Positions 47,701-59,262 are shown, counted from the stretch's first letter. The stretch: DNA of 64,000 nucleotides from Litoditis marina (GCA_964036275.1 OZ038433.1:15013801-15077800), one strand, 5' to 3'. The notes: a model not told the origin generated them from the sequence alone. A program made the numbers and translations.

Positions 47701-50700
47701 AATTAAGTGGAAATAGGAATGTAACACAATAACCCATACAAGAGACTCAGTTTGTAAAATGAATAATTGTAGTCTGCGATAAAAATGTAGTTTTGAAAAG
47801 CCTCTCCATTGTACCAGAAAATTTGGTGACAACAAACAGTTTTAGAAACTTTACAAACGGAAATTGCTATCGAGTGTTTTTAAACGTAGTTTGTTGTAGG
47901 ACCAGCCTATTTCTCTCTGTCGGAGGCTTTTTTCGGGCTATGAAGTTGGTAAAGGCCGTGTTTTACCTACACGATGCACATATTATCCACGGGTGAGTTT
48001 TTGGCTTTTCGTATGATTCACACTCCGAAATTAGCTAGTTATGTTTCAAGTTCATCGTTCATAGAGATAATTAACAAATTACTACAGATAAGATGCTTCA
48101 AACTATCACTTCGAAACAATACTGGAATATCACTGAGCTCTTATATAACTGTCTTAAACAGCCTCATGGATATTTTCCCCTCAAAACTAGTCGAAAAGGC
48201 ATTGTGAGTTTTTCAACAACGAAAAGTGCTCCAACAAAAAATGAGATTTCAAAGACTGGCAGACGTCAGAGATGACTCACTGTCTTTGTCAGAACACTCC
48301 TGTTATGTTTTCTAGCTTGGTTCGCTTCATCAGAAGCTGAAACATCCATGAGTTTTGTATAGTTGACTCTTAGCAATAATCATTGGGAGTAGATTAACTA
48401 TATTACTAGAAAGGGTAACTCGTGTTCAAAAAGTATTTCTTTCAGCAATATCTCGACAGAGCACTGTTTGGTCGATGGAGGGCAGATTGAGCTCTCGCTG
48501 ATCCCGGCCATTTTGCCGAAAAAGTAACCCGGAGGTACAACCAGTCGGGAGAAATTTGTGCGGTACGTCGAATTTGGTTACTTTTACACAAAATTAGTTA
48601 GTTGGTCGTCGGTGTGGTTTTAGAGGTCGGTAACCTTACTCCTTGTCTGCCTTTCCTAATTAGTGGTTATCAAAAATCCTTGTCGATGCTTTAGCGCTTC
48701 ACTTATTGCACAACTTCCAAATGGGAGATCAGCTTTATGTTCGCAATTAGCGAGACAACCATCGTAAAATCAATTATAGAAGAGCGAGCCTGAACAGCGA
48801 ACATAAAGCTCAACTTGGAAACATAACGCGGTACTAGAAAACATAACGCGGTATTGCCAACAGTTTTTAGGCTTGGTTATCAGTGAAGTTATGGGAAATA
48901 TTTAAACCTGCCCAGATGGGAGATGCGCTCCATCCACGAATTTTCGAGAGAGCCACCCTGAAAAGCAATTAGTGGCGAGCGAGCCAAAAATCTGTGGATC
49001 CAGCCGCACTTTTCTGGTTAACTGGGTCACCACTCTCAAATGACAGAGAAAGGGTGGATGGAGCATATTATCACAAGGTTTTAGCAGCTGATACCTGGTG
49101 ATAGTACTTGTTTTCCCAATCAACTTTTTTACATACTATTTTTTCGAATTTAGTTTGTCTGTTAGAAAGGCTTAGGCTTAGGTTAGTCATCGTTCCTAGA
49201 GTAGCTCGTTGCACCTTAGGGTACTGGCTCGTTCCACTTCAGGTAACTGGCTCGTTCATGTGTAGAACTATCAGTATAGGTTTCTCCTGTTTTTGTTCAC
49301 AACTCATATTTCTAACTTGTATTACCAAGATCGGAAAGTGAGTCGAAGACAATATCAAACCGTTACTCAAGTATTTTCAACTCTCAACTATTATCTCAAA
49401 ATGCACTATCTCATCAATTTTTTGTCTTCCACACTTTATATATAGATATACGTAAGTTTTAAAGGTAGAGTGCAGCTCCATCCACAATCTTTGAAGACTC
49501 TGCCGCGCCATCCACGCAATTAAGAGAGTGCGCCGCGCCATCCACAGATTTTCGAGACAGCCCCGCGCCATCCACGCAATTAAAAGAGAGCGCCGCGCCA
49601 TCCACAAAAAAGTCCACTTAGAGATTCGTGGATCGAGCTGTGTATCCGCCCAGATCAGTGCAAAGTGTAAAGGAAGAAAACCATATATGCTGTTCTAATT
49701 AAATATTTGTCACATTTACTTTAGTTTACCTAATAAAAAGGCTTAGGCTTAGGTAAGCCATGGTTCCTAGAATAGGTCGTTGAACCTTAAATCACTGGCT
49801 CGTTGCGCCTCAGGTTACTGGCTCGTTGCAGTTCGAGGCGAAATTTTGAAGGAGAAATTTAGATTACCGACATCCGACTGTTTTTTATATTATAAGATTC
49901 TAATAGTTACCATTTTTTGTGAACTTGTAACCAAGCATAAATCCAACCTGACACCAGAAATGACATTAGATATGTCAACTGAGTAAATTCTTTCATAATG
50001 TATGAAACTCTACCGCCCTGAGTTCTCAACTATTATAAACTTTCGCGTAGTGTTCTCTCTAACCGCGTTATGTTCTCTCTAACCGCGTTATGTTCTCTCT
50101 GACCGCGTTATGTTCGCAATTAAGAGAGAGTTAGGCGAAATGTTCGCGAGCGAGCCATCTAGGGGCCGAACATGTAGCAGCAGACCCCTTCCAAATACAG
50201 AAACACTGAATAAGGTGCAGGCACACTCAAGTACATTGTTGTTTTGTATTCGGTGAAATAGACTGAAACTTAAATAGTAAAATAGCAGTTCTTAACACGT
50301 GAGAAATGGCAGCTCTCAACACAAACAAACAAACACAGACAATTTTTTAGTGTTTATCTGCAAATTGGACACACCCTGTTTGTTGTATGTTTGGTCAGGC
50401 TGGAGAGAAATGGGAAATGCTTTTTGGGAAAAGAAATGGGAAAAGGAAATGGGAAATGGAAGTTGTAGTTTGACCCCCTACCGTTGAAATTTAACCCCAC
50501 TGAACTCTAGCCTCTGAACTCTGAACTCTGAAGATCTAGTGCTGTTTCAGACTCGCACCGGAGCTGTGGATCTGCGGTCAGCTCACTATAAACTCTGACA
50601 CCTGGCACTGGATACACTTCTCTCTACGCTCTTCGGAAACGGCAGAAGCCTGTTCGATGAAATTTCCAACACGACGCTCCGAAAAATGGTAGGGCCGTAA

Positions 50701-53648
50701 AATTTACAACCAGTTCGGGATTGGCAACGAAACAAGTCCCGTTGACTGATGTTGATCTACAGTGTTCTTCTTGTTGAATATCACAAAAGTTTGTCAACAG
50801 AGAGATACCTAAGAGTCAAAGAGTGAGCCTAAGATACCTAAGAGTCAAAGAGTGAGAATTAGTCAACGGTGAACGATATTAATGTAGACTTTTCGTATCA
50901 GTCAGTTACTTGCCTTCAAGGTAGTTCAAAATAGGGTTTTGGAACAATGGATTCATAGTTAATTTATACTGTAATGCTTGTATGAAAAGTTTTTCTGCTC
51001 CAGATGCAGGCCAAAGTCTTTTTACCTGTTCTGCCGCCCGATACACCGGCCATCTACCAAGCATGGATGGTACAGGCACTCCGTGTCGATCCGAGTGGGA
51101 GGCCCCCTGTGGTACGGCTGTGGGCCGCAATTGCAAATAGGTTCGTTTTAGGGTGGTTAAGGAATTGAATTGAATTGGAATTGAAAACCAATTCCGAAGA
51201 ATTGAATTGAACTGGTTTTTAAGTGAAACCAATTCCTAAGAATTGAATTGAATTGAATTGGTTTTGTTAAGAGAAAATGGGAATTGAATTGGTTTTTGAC
51301 AGCCAGAAAAAAATGGAATTGAATTGAATTGGTTTTTCTTGAGAATTGGTAAAAAGAATTGGAATTGGTCCGGAATTGATTGAGAATTGAAATTTTAAAC
51401 GTGTTGAAAATGACAGTTTCTTGTTTTGTTCTATCTTGTTCAAATGTATTTGTTGTAAGAAGCAACATTACAAACTTTTTTGCAGAAAAAATCCCTTAAG
51501 AATTGAAATTGGAATTGATTTTTGAAGAATTGGTCGGAGTTGGTCGGAATTGGAATTGAATTGAATTGGTTTTTGAAAATTTTGAAAGAATTGGAATTGA
51601 ATTTTCGGAGTTTTCCGAGAATTGGTTGGAATTGGAATTGAATTGAATTGGTTTTTTGAAATGATGAAATAATTGGAATTGATATTTCGGAATTTTCCGA
51701 GAATTGGTTGGAATTGGAATTGAATTGAATTGATTTTCGGAATTTGTTAACCACTCTAGTTCGTTTTCATATACCCAATTCAATGAAACGGTGCGGGGAA
51801 TGAGATAGTCGTAACTCAAAATACTCGAGTTACCTCAATAATGACAGAAAAAAGGCATGACTACTTGAATCAACTCATTGATCTCGAATATCGAGAAATA
51901 ATGGTTAATACTGACAATCAACAAGTTGGAAATTGTAGAGCATACCCTCTTTTTCTGAAGTTAATCAAAAAAGTAGCCTTGCCTTTCGAGAAACAGAGAA
52001 GTTGGAACGCAAATTATGGTTATAAGTGCACGGTTTCTCTACTAGTTAAACTTGAATGTTCATTAAACATTAATAATATTGATGAATTGCTTTCAGTTGT
52101 CCGGAACTCCCGACCACCCCTGATAATGGAGAAACCGTTGTGGATCCTGTGAGTTAATCAATGCATTATTCAGTATAACATTCACAACATAGTGGAACAT
52201 AAATTCTTGGTCGTATCTGGGTGAGATGTTATTGGCAAAGTTGACTGGACGTAAGAAACAGCAAATTCCTCACCGGAAAGATGTATTTTCTCCCAAAAAA
52301 GTTGAGTACTGTTTTGTATTATTTCATTCAGGAGGCACGCTCTACGCCGGACATCAAATTTGAACAGTTCTCTCGATTGGCCAACTCGGGAAAAATCTCG
52401 GTAAGCTATTTGGTTAGAAAGCGGCATGCACTCGTTGACCTCATCGAAAACCGAGACTGTTGAAAATGAAAAAAAAGGAACTGTGTTGCGAATTAATAAA
52501 CGGAACTAGAGTTAGGTTGTGTTGCGTTTTGCGTAGTTTAGGTTTGTGAACTGAGGTTTTTTCAGGAGCGGAATAAGAAGTGTGTCTACGTGAAATTGAC
52601 GAGTAATCTGCAAAGAGCAACGAAAAGGAATCCACGTGAGGTGGAGAGGATCCTGACCGGTCTGATTGATGGTACCATGACTGTACCGGTCGCAGAGAAG
52701 GTGAGCAATGACGTACGATTTGTTTCGACGGGTCAAAGCCGTTTTGATCAACTAAATTTAACCGCGCAGCCACAGTTCGGCGAATAGAAAAAAAAGTTAC
52801 TATACTACACTGATTCAGCCATTTTTCACACATAATGTACTAAATGCACTCTGAATACAGTGTGACTAGTTGAAGTCAATGTAGGCAGTTCGCAGCTGTG
52901 CAGTGGTTATTCCAAGTGATTTGACTAGAACAAACACTTGACAACTGGTTGATCAGTCAGAACTTCCAAGCTTCTTCGTTTTTTACAACCAATTGTTGCA
53001 GGAGGTGAGAAACATCAGCTGGGACTTGGTGAAGCTTCTCTACAAGTTGAAGTTCACTGATGACGAAGTATCCCAGATCCACGCCGAAACAAGACTATTG
53101 GGAAACGAGGCGGAAGTCGCCCGCCACATCCTGTAGGTTTCCGTGTAGAGTTGCTAGAAATACGTCAATTTCAAAAAGTCGTGTTTTCCAAACATTGATA
53201 ACTTACCCTTCCTTGTGTTTTTAGTTCGGCGTCGTTCCAACCCAGACTTTTAGTATAACAGCTTTTGCGTACCGTGGTGGAAAACTCGATATCACAACAA
53301 CGGCATGTATCGGTTTCTGAGTTCAACTCTACACTCCGAACATTTTACTTCGTTCAGTGATCAACGTTGATCGCCTAGAATACTTCACATGAGATGAACA
53401 ATAACAGTTCTATATGTATTTTCTACAAATGATACTACAGGACCTTTTCCTATTACAAATTGGCTACCAAACGCAACCGAGAAGAGTTATGGTTGCCACC
53501 AAACCTGTTGATCTGTCAATAGGATTCTTCCTTTTAAATGATGAATTCAACATTTGCTTGCAGCCGGCTCCCCATCAATCAGAATCGAAAGATGACGCGA
53601 GAGACTTTTCTAGAGAAACTCCGACTACAAATGACCAAGAGAGACTAA
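44729..53648 (+). CDS. SH2-like / tyrosine-kinase-like pseudokinase / death-like domain protein (one frameshift)
   Basis: Exons: 44729-44818 (tentative), 45575-45745, 45929-46053, 46182-46281, 46877-46918, 47335-47450, 47900-47992, 48446-48523, 50551-50688, 51004-51140, 52097-52148, 52332-52400, 52566-52700, 53002-53132 and 53564-53648, about 520 aa. First is an SH2-like fold: WKWFF, then GGSYLASFSA where family members have GSFLVRxS, so the phosphotyrosine-binding Arg is Ser. Then a kinase fold: glycine loop LKSGQFGMIWSG; strand 3 ATVYVL with Tyr in place of the VAVK lysine; LLGICFAADFYLV; YLHDAHIIHGN with HGN for HRD; no DFG (IELSLIPA); LAPELW and SDTW kept; and a C-lobe end with ALRVDPSGRPPVVRLW. 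After a linker, the C-terminus (ISWDLVKLLYKLKFTDDEVSQ, then VARHILRL and TFLEKLRLQM) resembles a death domain. Catalysis is therefore unlikely; a scaffold role is inferred. Exon 50551-50688 changes frame by one base near 50603-50615, either a real lesion or a sequence error. Some junctions (46877, 47450) are provisional. No orthologue name is known to me. Confidence 0.7.
45858..45874. repeat. Poly-G run (17 G)
   Basis: Homopolymer in the intron between the two SH2-like exons, 55 bp before the next exon. Another 10-G run lies at about 46331-46340. Confidence 0.95.
46479..46735. repeat. Inverted repeat with GAACCGAACC arms
   Basis: CTTCCCGAACCGAACCAGTTG at the left pairs with CCAACTGGTTCGGGAAGAA and further GGGAAGA repeats at the right. 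It is related to 13655-13930. It lies in a pseudokinase intron. Confidence 0.75.
48524..50550. other. Two-kb pseudokinase intron with tandem and dispersed repeats
   Basis: It contains blocks with GGCTCGTTGCACCTTAGG/ACTGGCTCGTT at 49190-49265 and again at 49785-49835. A 60-70-bp tandem repeat (GCCGCGCCATCCACGCAATT) runs at about 49490-49610. Three copies of a 22-bp unit with TGTTCTCTCTAACCGCGTTA run at about 50050-50115. No exon is recognised. Confidence 0.6.
51155..51745. repeat. (GAATT)-rich degenerate tandem repeat
   Basis: About 590 bp of pentamer-based GGAATTGAATTGAATTGG repeats, with a less repetitive stretch at about 51380-51490. It sits in the intron after the last pseudokinase exon. 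Open frames through it (NQFNSIPIP) are compositional. Confidence 0.9.
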
Positions 53649-54063
53649 CCGGACACGACCAACTTGCTGAAACTACTAGGATTCTACTGATAAACATTGT
53701 GTAATCGTAACTATTTTATTGTAACTTGTATATGTGTACTTGTAATTTGTAAGTGATACATGTGTGTTTGTTATATGTACTTGTACTGTAATGAAGTTGA
53801 ATCTGATGAAATTTTCATGAAAATACAAGTGCAATTTCTGTGAACAATTTGTTCAGTTTGCAGTTTTCGGTACAATACACAGTGTACATTTTTGTACACA
53901 AAATAACACTTGGAATATTGCACAATAATTTTACCATTTAAAATCCATTCAGGATTTGTAGTCTTCTTTATCCAAGTCTGGTTGATACGTACTCAAGTTT
54001 GATCTAGTTGTTCTTAATCTAATTTGGTGAACGACGGCATCCACCGAGATCAAACTACAAAAC

Positions 54064-54399
54064 AATCAGTATAAAAAAGAGTGTAAAGAAAGTAAAGATT
54101 AGTTTTGGATAAACATGTACAAGAAATATAAAAGAAGTCCAATAAAAATATTTTGAGGAAAAGGCTAATCTCGCTCGGTTTAAAATTTCAGAAAAAAATG
54201 AATACCGAGTTTTTTGTAACCAAAAAGAAAACTTCTGACTGCGACTCACAATGATCTAGCTTACACTCTGTTTTTTTTTAACAAAAGCGAGATTAGCCTT
54301 TTCCTCAAAATATTTTTATTGGACTTCTTTTATATTTCTTGTACATGTTTATCCAAAACTAATCTTTACTTTCTTTACACTCGTTTTTTATACTAATTG
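54064..54399. repeat. Inverted repeat, arms of about 113 bp
   Basis: The arms at 54064-54176 and 54286-54399 are almost exact complements (for example AGGCTAATCTCGCT against AGCGAGATTAGCCT), separated by about 110 bp. Transcription across it would give a long hairpin RNA. Confidence 0.9.
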
Positions 54400-54514
54400 A
54401 ACTCTTTTTCCATGGTTACGAAGTAACTGTCATTTTTGATAAAAATGATATTTTGAACAATAAGCTAAACAAGGAATGTTATGAGGTTCTATTGAAGTTT
54501 TTACCGGCGCCGTA

Positions 54515-54645
54515 GTTCAGAACGATTGGCGTAGTTGTAACCTCGTTCAAGTGAGAGCAACGTTTGTGCTCCAGGCAGGAATCGAACCTTCGTTCGCCGT
54601 GCGTAAATAGAGCTTTTATCCAATCCGCCATTCAGACATGTGAAT
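54515..54645 (-). mobile_element. tRNA-like (SINE-type) sequence
   Basis: The minus strand shows AATGGCGGATTGGATAAAAGC (box A-like) and AAGGTTCGATTCCTGCC (box B-like) spaced about 40 bp apart. No convincing acceptor stem or intact cloverleaf. Single copy in this window. Confidence 0.5.
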
Positions 54646-55035
54646 AGGAGTGAAAACCAAGCTGTACCCGCCTGTCATGAGTTCTTCATAGGAAAACTTC
54701 TTCCTACTACACGTTAAACTCTTCTTTCATTTTTATTTTCACGAAACCGGTCTATCCATAATTTTTTGCGAGACCATTTTCGGAGGTCTGGAGACATTCC
54801 AAAACAGTTTATTACATTTTTCTTCAAAGTACGTCGACCATTTTATTTGATATTTGCATGAATCGTTAAAAGGGCACACGTCTACAAGACATTAAGTTCA
54901 CGTTCCAAGTAAACTTTGTTAAGAGGAGTTAGAGGGCCCAACGTCTCGCAAAAATGGCTTCCGTGCGGGGCGGCGGCGGCGACGACAAAAGTGTCCGCCT
55001 CCTCAAATATCGGCACAGTTTCGCTCAAAATAAAC

Positions 55036-56032
55036 TTATTCCACAAATTCTTGCATTGTTGAAAAGCTTGAGGTATACGTATTTTTCAGGTATGTCTGAA
55101 ATTTGAATATCAGCGTGAGCAGTCCATAGGAAATGGTGGGTATATTTAGAATGAACACATATTTCACGTTGGAGGCGGAACGATGTCTGAATAGATATTG
55201 TCTGGTTCACACAAATATAGCCCTGTACAGTAAGATTGTAAATCTTTCTAGTTAATTTCTAGTGGTTCAAACTTCGTGATTCTGTTTTTCCCATTGATTA
55301 CCACAAGCATACGAACAAAGAATCAACACGTCTGTTTTATAACTAAATAAGTGCCCTTAAATACATGAAAGATTACTATAGAAAGTTATCAATTGGTTGA
55401 ACATCTTACTCTTACTTACTGCAGTTGAACTCTGTTTTGCTTCTATCCAAGCTAGTGTATTCATTGGCTGAAAACCATATAAAAGTCTCTAAAAAGAGTC
55501 ATTCATAGAAACGAAATGAAAATGTTTAACGAGTTATTTTGATTTTTGTTTTGCACAATAATTAAAAACGGTTCGAGATACCTCATCGGAAATATGATAC
55601 AAACGAATAGATCAACTGATATAGTGGCTAAAAGTCCAGTTTGAGCACAGTGGAAGAATAAATACGGGATATGTGCGAAAAAACATCTGTAGCGAGGAAC
55701 CTGAACGACGTAATTATTCCTAACGTAAACTGTTCTGCTAAAAACACCAATTTCGATAGTCATTTTGGAAGTATTTCTACTGTTAGATATTCTGATCATA
55801 TATGACAACACACAGAAACATTATCGCTTTTACTGCGGTCAATGAATAGTTTCTGGTACAAGTTTTATTTATATTTCTGTAATGCAGAGTGATAAGGTTG
55901 TAAGTTGATTTCGTTTCTATATTTCGTTCGAATATGAGGTCGCCTGAATGTTTTGCACTCCGAAGTATACGTTGATCCACTCAAAGCACAGGCAAAAAGT
56001 TTGAGCCAAAGACAGAGATGCCAGTAGAATTC
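55036..56032 (-). pseudogene. Partial second SRSX chemoreceptor copy
   Basis: Three exon equivalents match the SRSX gene at 26.7-32.0 kb. The first is 55944-56032 (89 nt, same length as exon 2; GILLASLSLAQTFCLCFEW). The second is 55582-55700 (119 nt, same length as exon 3; HCAQTGLLATISVDLFVC). The third starts at 55186 (RHRSASNVKYVFILNIPTIS) and runs into a stop at 55036. Phases match. The donor after 55944 is GC (CAG|GCGACC), not GT, which is either a GC-AG intron or a decayed site. No first-helix exon is found upstream, and helices 5-7 are missing. It is best read as a truncated paralogue or pseudogene. Confidence 0.75.
55203..55405. mobile_element. MITE-like element, family G (copy 3)
   Basis: ATATAGCCCTGTACAGTAAG and GATTACTATAGAAAGTTATC blocks match the copies at 24360 and 30178. 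It lies within the SRSX pseudogene, between exon equivalents 3 and 4. Confidence 0.7.
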
Positions 56033-56210
56033 CTAAAAGAATCTCAACTAAACTAATTCACAACATTCCTCCTAGGACCTGGACATTTCTGAGAATTTCT
56101 GCCGTACCTAAGGTTAACAATCATTCAGATCATTTCGAAAACGTCTAACATGATGCCTCGAATATTTATCGGCACGCTGCCAAGTCTCAGTAAAAATGAC
56201 GCAAACTGTA

Positions 56211-56445
56211 TATAGTCTTTTTCATTCCTACTGAGACTCCTACAGTAGGATTTCGAAACTTCCGAGCCGTCTTCCTCACTCACTTGTGATCGGAAAGGTT
56301 GAGGATGTTCGCACCTTATTCTCGTACTCCGGGACAGAAAACATACGAGCGGAGTCTTGATGAACTGAATTTTCAGCTTCACAACAGCCTTCGGAAAGTT
56401 TGTAAGGTTACTGTAGGAGTCTCAGTAGGAATGGTGTGAACTATA
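56211..56445. mobile_element. MITE-like element, family C (copy 4)
   Basis: TATAGTCTTTTTCATTCCTAC start and CAGTAGGAATGGTGTGAACTATA end. CTTCACAACAGCCTTCGG and GATTTCGAAACTTCCGAGCC interior. Confidence 0.9.
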
Positions 56446-58063
56446 CCAGGAAGTGAACTAAATATTGCTGTGCTGTTCTGCTTTGTTTGCAGTGTGAGCT
56501 CCCTGCAGGATTGTCATACATGTCCTTAGTTCAGAGTTTTCGAGTTTGTCAGTATAACATTTCGTTCGAGTTTTTCTTAGTTTTCACGAATTTCTAGTCT
56601 GGCTCCGACTAACCTACCAGTAATCAGTTGTACTCAAAAATCTGGAATGTGTATGGAGATTAAAGAACATGTACAATTAACTGTACCGTATTTCGTTCTC
56701 AGTTCTTTTTTCCGTATATGAAGAGCAACCAGGTTGATTGAATTTGTTCGAAAATGTGAAAATAAAATAAAACCCTAATGCAGGTCAATGACGCGCAGAC
56801 AGGCTAACTATTGAACTCGGTGACGGGTCGCCGGCGAGGTCGCCGGCGATGTCGCCGGAAGGGGTTGATGGCGATTCGCCGCTTTTTGGGTCGCCGGCGA
56901 GTCGCCAATCACATTATATCATTCGTTCGCTTTTTAGCAATGATCTTTCTGTTACAGAAATTTTTTTTCAAAAGTAAATTAGCGCGTTAACGAGCCGAGA
57001 ATCATATTCACGTAATTTAACAACTATAGTCTTAATTAAACATCCATTTGTCACTCTCCGGAATCGAACCCACAACCTTGGGCGTACTGCGGCGCACTCA
57101 TCCTCTCGGCCATCCCGCTACGGTCTGATAAGCGCAGCGAAGAGCTTAGTATTGCGCAGCCAGCGCATTCAAACTAATGGTCGGCGTCGGACTAACTAAT
57201 GATTGCAAATAAACTGTAATGATTCTATTGCGAACAAAATCCGAGTCTGTTGAAGAAGATCTCACTGTTTTTCGATTATATCACGATAACAATAAACTGT
57301 CTTCAAAATCTTATTTCTTTTTCTAAAGTGATATGTTTTGGCCAAACTGGGGAGTATCTTCCGTAACAGATGTATAATACTTTGAATAATAACAAATAGT
57401 ACCTCTCTACTTAATGTTAGTTTATAGTGGATGTATAGCTAAACATCTGCTCTGATAGGTTCCAAACGCAATACAACGGCAGATATCAAATGCTATCTCA
57501 TAAGTGCTAGTCATAATTTGAGTGAGATGAAAAGTTTATGTAAACATTCCATTCCATATCACTCAAATTATGACATTATACTAGTTGTTATCAAGCATGG
57601 TTAGATCAAAATTCCCATTTTAATTGTGCTCCAACTAACTAGCTATCGAATCACGCTACTTGGCGAGTCGCCGACGACAGTTTCCGAACTTTTTCTCCAG
57701 AATACTATTGAAGACACACAAATCGCATTTTTCCCTCTCGCACATGTTTATACCTCACAACAAACTGGAAAAAAATCTCGGTGTTATCAAAGGTTTCCAA
57801 CTTCGGCGGGTCGCCGGCGATATGAGGAACACATCGAAAATGAGTGGCGACTCGCCGGCGACCACAGAAACAAAGCGAAATGTTCGGCGACAACTTGGGA
57901 GCTTTGGTTCAAGTGGCGACCCGCCGGCGACCTCAATGTATCGCCGGCGGTATCCCAACGACCCCTCTGCCTCGCCGGCGAGTCGCCGCCAAATTCCAGA
58001 GAAGACAGTCTGCGTCTCTCTGACCTGCACACTCTCTCGTTCAGCCAATACAAATGTGGCTGA
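56446..58063. other. Non-coding region with palindromic TCGCCGGCGA repeats
   Basis: Two clusters of TCGCCGGCGA (about 56827-56905 and 57805-57985) flank AT-rich DNA. A tRNA-like sequence lies on the minus strand (57045-57120). A hairpin lies at 57513-57575, formed by CATAATTTGAGTGA/TCACTCAAATTATG. Open frames over the 57.7-58.1 kb cluster are not supported by splice structure or family motifs. Confidence 0.6.
57045..57120 (-). mobile_element. tRNA-like sequence (class II type)
   Basis: The minus strand reads AGCGGGATGGCCGAGAGGAT (box A-like) and GTGGGTTCGATTCCGGAG (box B-like). This is a good tRNA-Leu/Ser-type core, but the putative acceptor ends do not pair. Likely a tRNA-derived element or tRNA pseudogene. 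Confidence 0.5.
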
Positions 58064-58288
58064 AATTCACAAGGACACGTCTCTCGTTGTCTTTGTTGTG
58101 TTACAAGTTTTCGACACGGAAAAGGTTTGCACCGAAATGAATGAGGCCAATTCTTTATATAACCGGTTCCCGTAACCTATTCGGTATTTTGTACTTTTTC
58201 AGGCTGCCTGAGTAGGTAACTAGAATGTAATTGAGAAACAACAAACTCGGTTACATATAGAAGTCACCAGGGAATACTGCTTTCCAGG

Positions 58289-58403
58289 CGGAGGACGAAG
58301 GATTTGTCTTCAGTCGATCGAGAGATTATCAAGGACTCCTGGCAATTATCGATGCTGCTGAGAGGTTGAGGAAAGGCAACACGATTGAGAAAAGGGGAAA
58401 TGG
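58289..58403 (+). pseudogene. Inverted extra copy of a zinc-finger-gene exon
   Basis: TTCCAG is followed by an open segment encoding AEDEGFVFSRSRDYQGLLA then IIDAAERLRKGNTIEKRGN, up to a GTACG donor. It copies the minus-strand exon at 59776-59890 with a few substitutions, including E to D and S to K. No neighbouring plus-strand exons are seen, so it is probably a by-product of the inverted duplication. Confidence 0.7.
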
Positions 58404-58730
58404 TACGAAATGCGGCAACTTTTTTTTCGGCATTTTTGATCTTCTTTTTTGAAAAATTTTTGAAAAAAAATTTTGAAAAAAGGCAAAAATTCGGCAACTC
58501 CCGAAAAAAAACCCTGATCAACATTTTATGACATTTATTCGGCCTCCAACCAAAATCGAAAGCAAAAACTAATGAAACTGACATTCGTAGAGAAAATATG
58601 TAAAATTCAAATAACATGCAAAGATATGTACACGGAAGAAATACATATTATTATTGTTATTATTCGACACAGTAATATGTACACATTCGAGAACACAGTG
58701 TATGAAATTGAGCGAATCAGTCAGATATAA

Positions 58731-58811
58731 GCTTGCTGACAACTGTGGGAAAAGTAAAACTACAGAATTAGCAGCTTGCTGACAACTGTGGGAAAAGTAA
58801 AACTACAGAAT
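58731..58811. repeat. Tandem duplication, 41-bp unit x2
   Basis: GCTTGCTGACAACTGTGGGA followed by AAAGTAAAACTACAGAATT occurs twice in direct succession, between the arms of the inverted duplication. Confidence 0.92.
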
Positions 58812-59262
58812 TTATAATAATGTTATCTGGCAGAAAGTTGAGTACAAAGAGGTGAGGCTGGTAAGTGTGGCAATTAAAAGAAGGTGAGATCTATGTTTGT
58901 ATTTACCAAGTTGAAATATGCACAGATTAAACGCAGTTATGTAGTGTTTTGACATGTGAGATCTTGCAAAGTTTCCCCGTGTTTCTTAGGCTAGAAGTAA
59001 ACAATTGAGCAACAAAAATACACGATAGCGAGACAGCTTCACACAACTGTAACCGTAAAAGACAACCCATGTAGATCAAGTGAAGAAAGTGGATATACTA
59101 CAATTCCTCCCCGGCTATGCTCTACAGAATTTAAAAAAAAACATGCCATGCGCGAGGATAGAGTGAAAACTATAGGAATCTCGACGAAAACTGGTTAAAA
59201 GACGAATAATACCCAGTGTGATTGCGCAAAATAATAGAACGGATGAACTAACAAAAATGTCT

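Larger units (their letters stand above)
53649..55035. other. Intergenic DNA with long hairpin and tRNA-like element
   Basis: It contains the 3' flank of the pseudokinase gene, a 113-bp-arm inverted repeat (54064-54399) and a tRNA-like SINE on the minus strand (about 54515-54645). The remainder is AT-rich with no recognisable exon. Confidence 0.55.

Noticed and set aside
51157..51819. Asn/Gln/Phe-rich open frames (NQFNSIPIP)
   Set aside because: Translation of a GAATT-based degenerate tandem repeat inside an intron.
53134..53136. TAG as the end of the pseudokinase/death-like gene
   Set aside because: A GTAGGT donor at 53133 joins in phase to 53564 and adds the expected last helix of the death-like domain.
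57626..58175. Overlapping 145- and 171-codon open frames
   Set aside because: They run through the TCGCCGGCGA repeats in several frames on both strands with no family motif or splice support.
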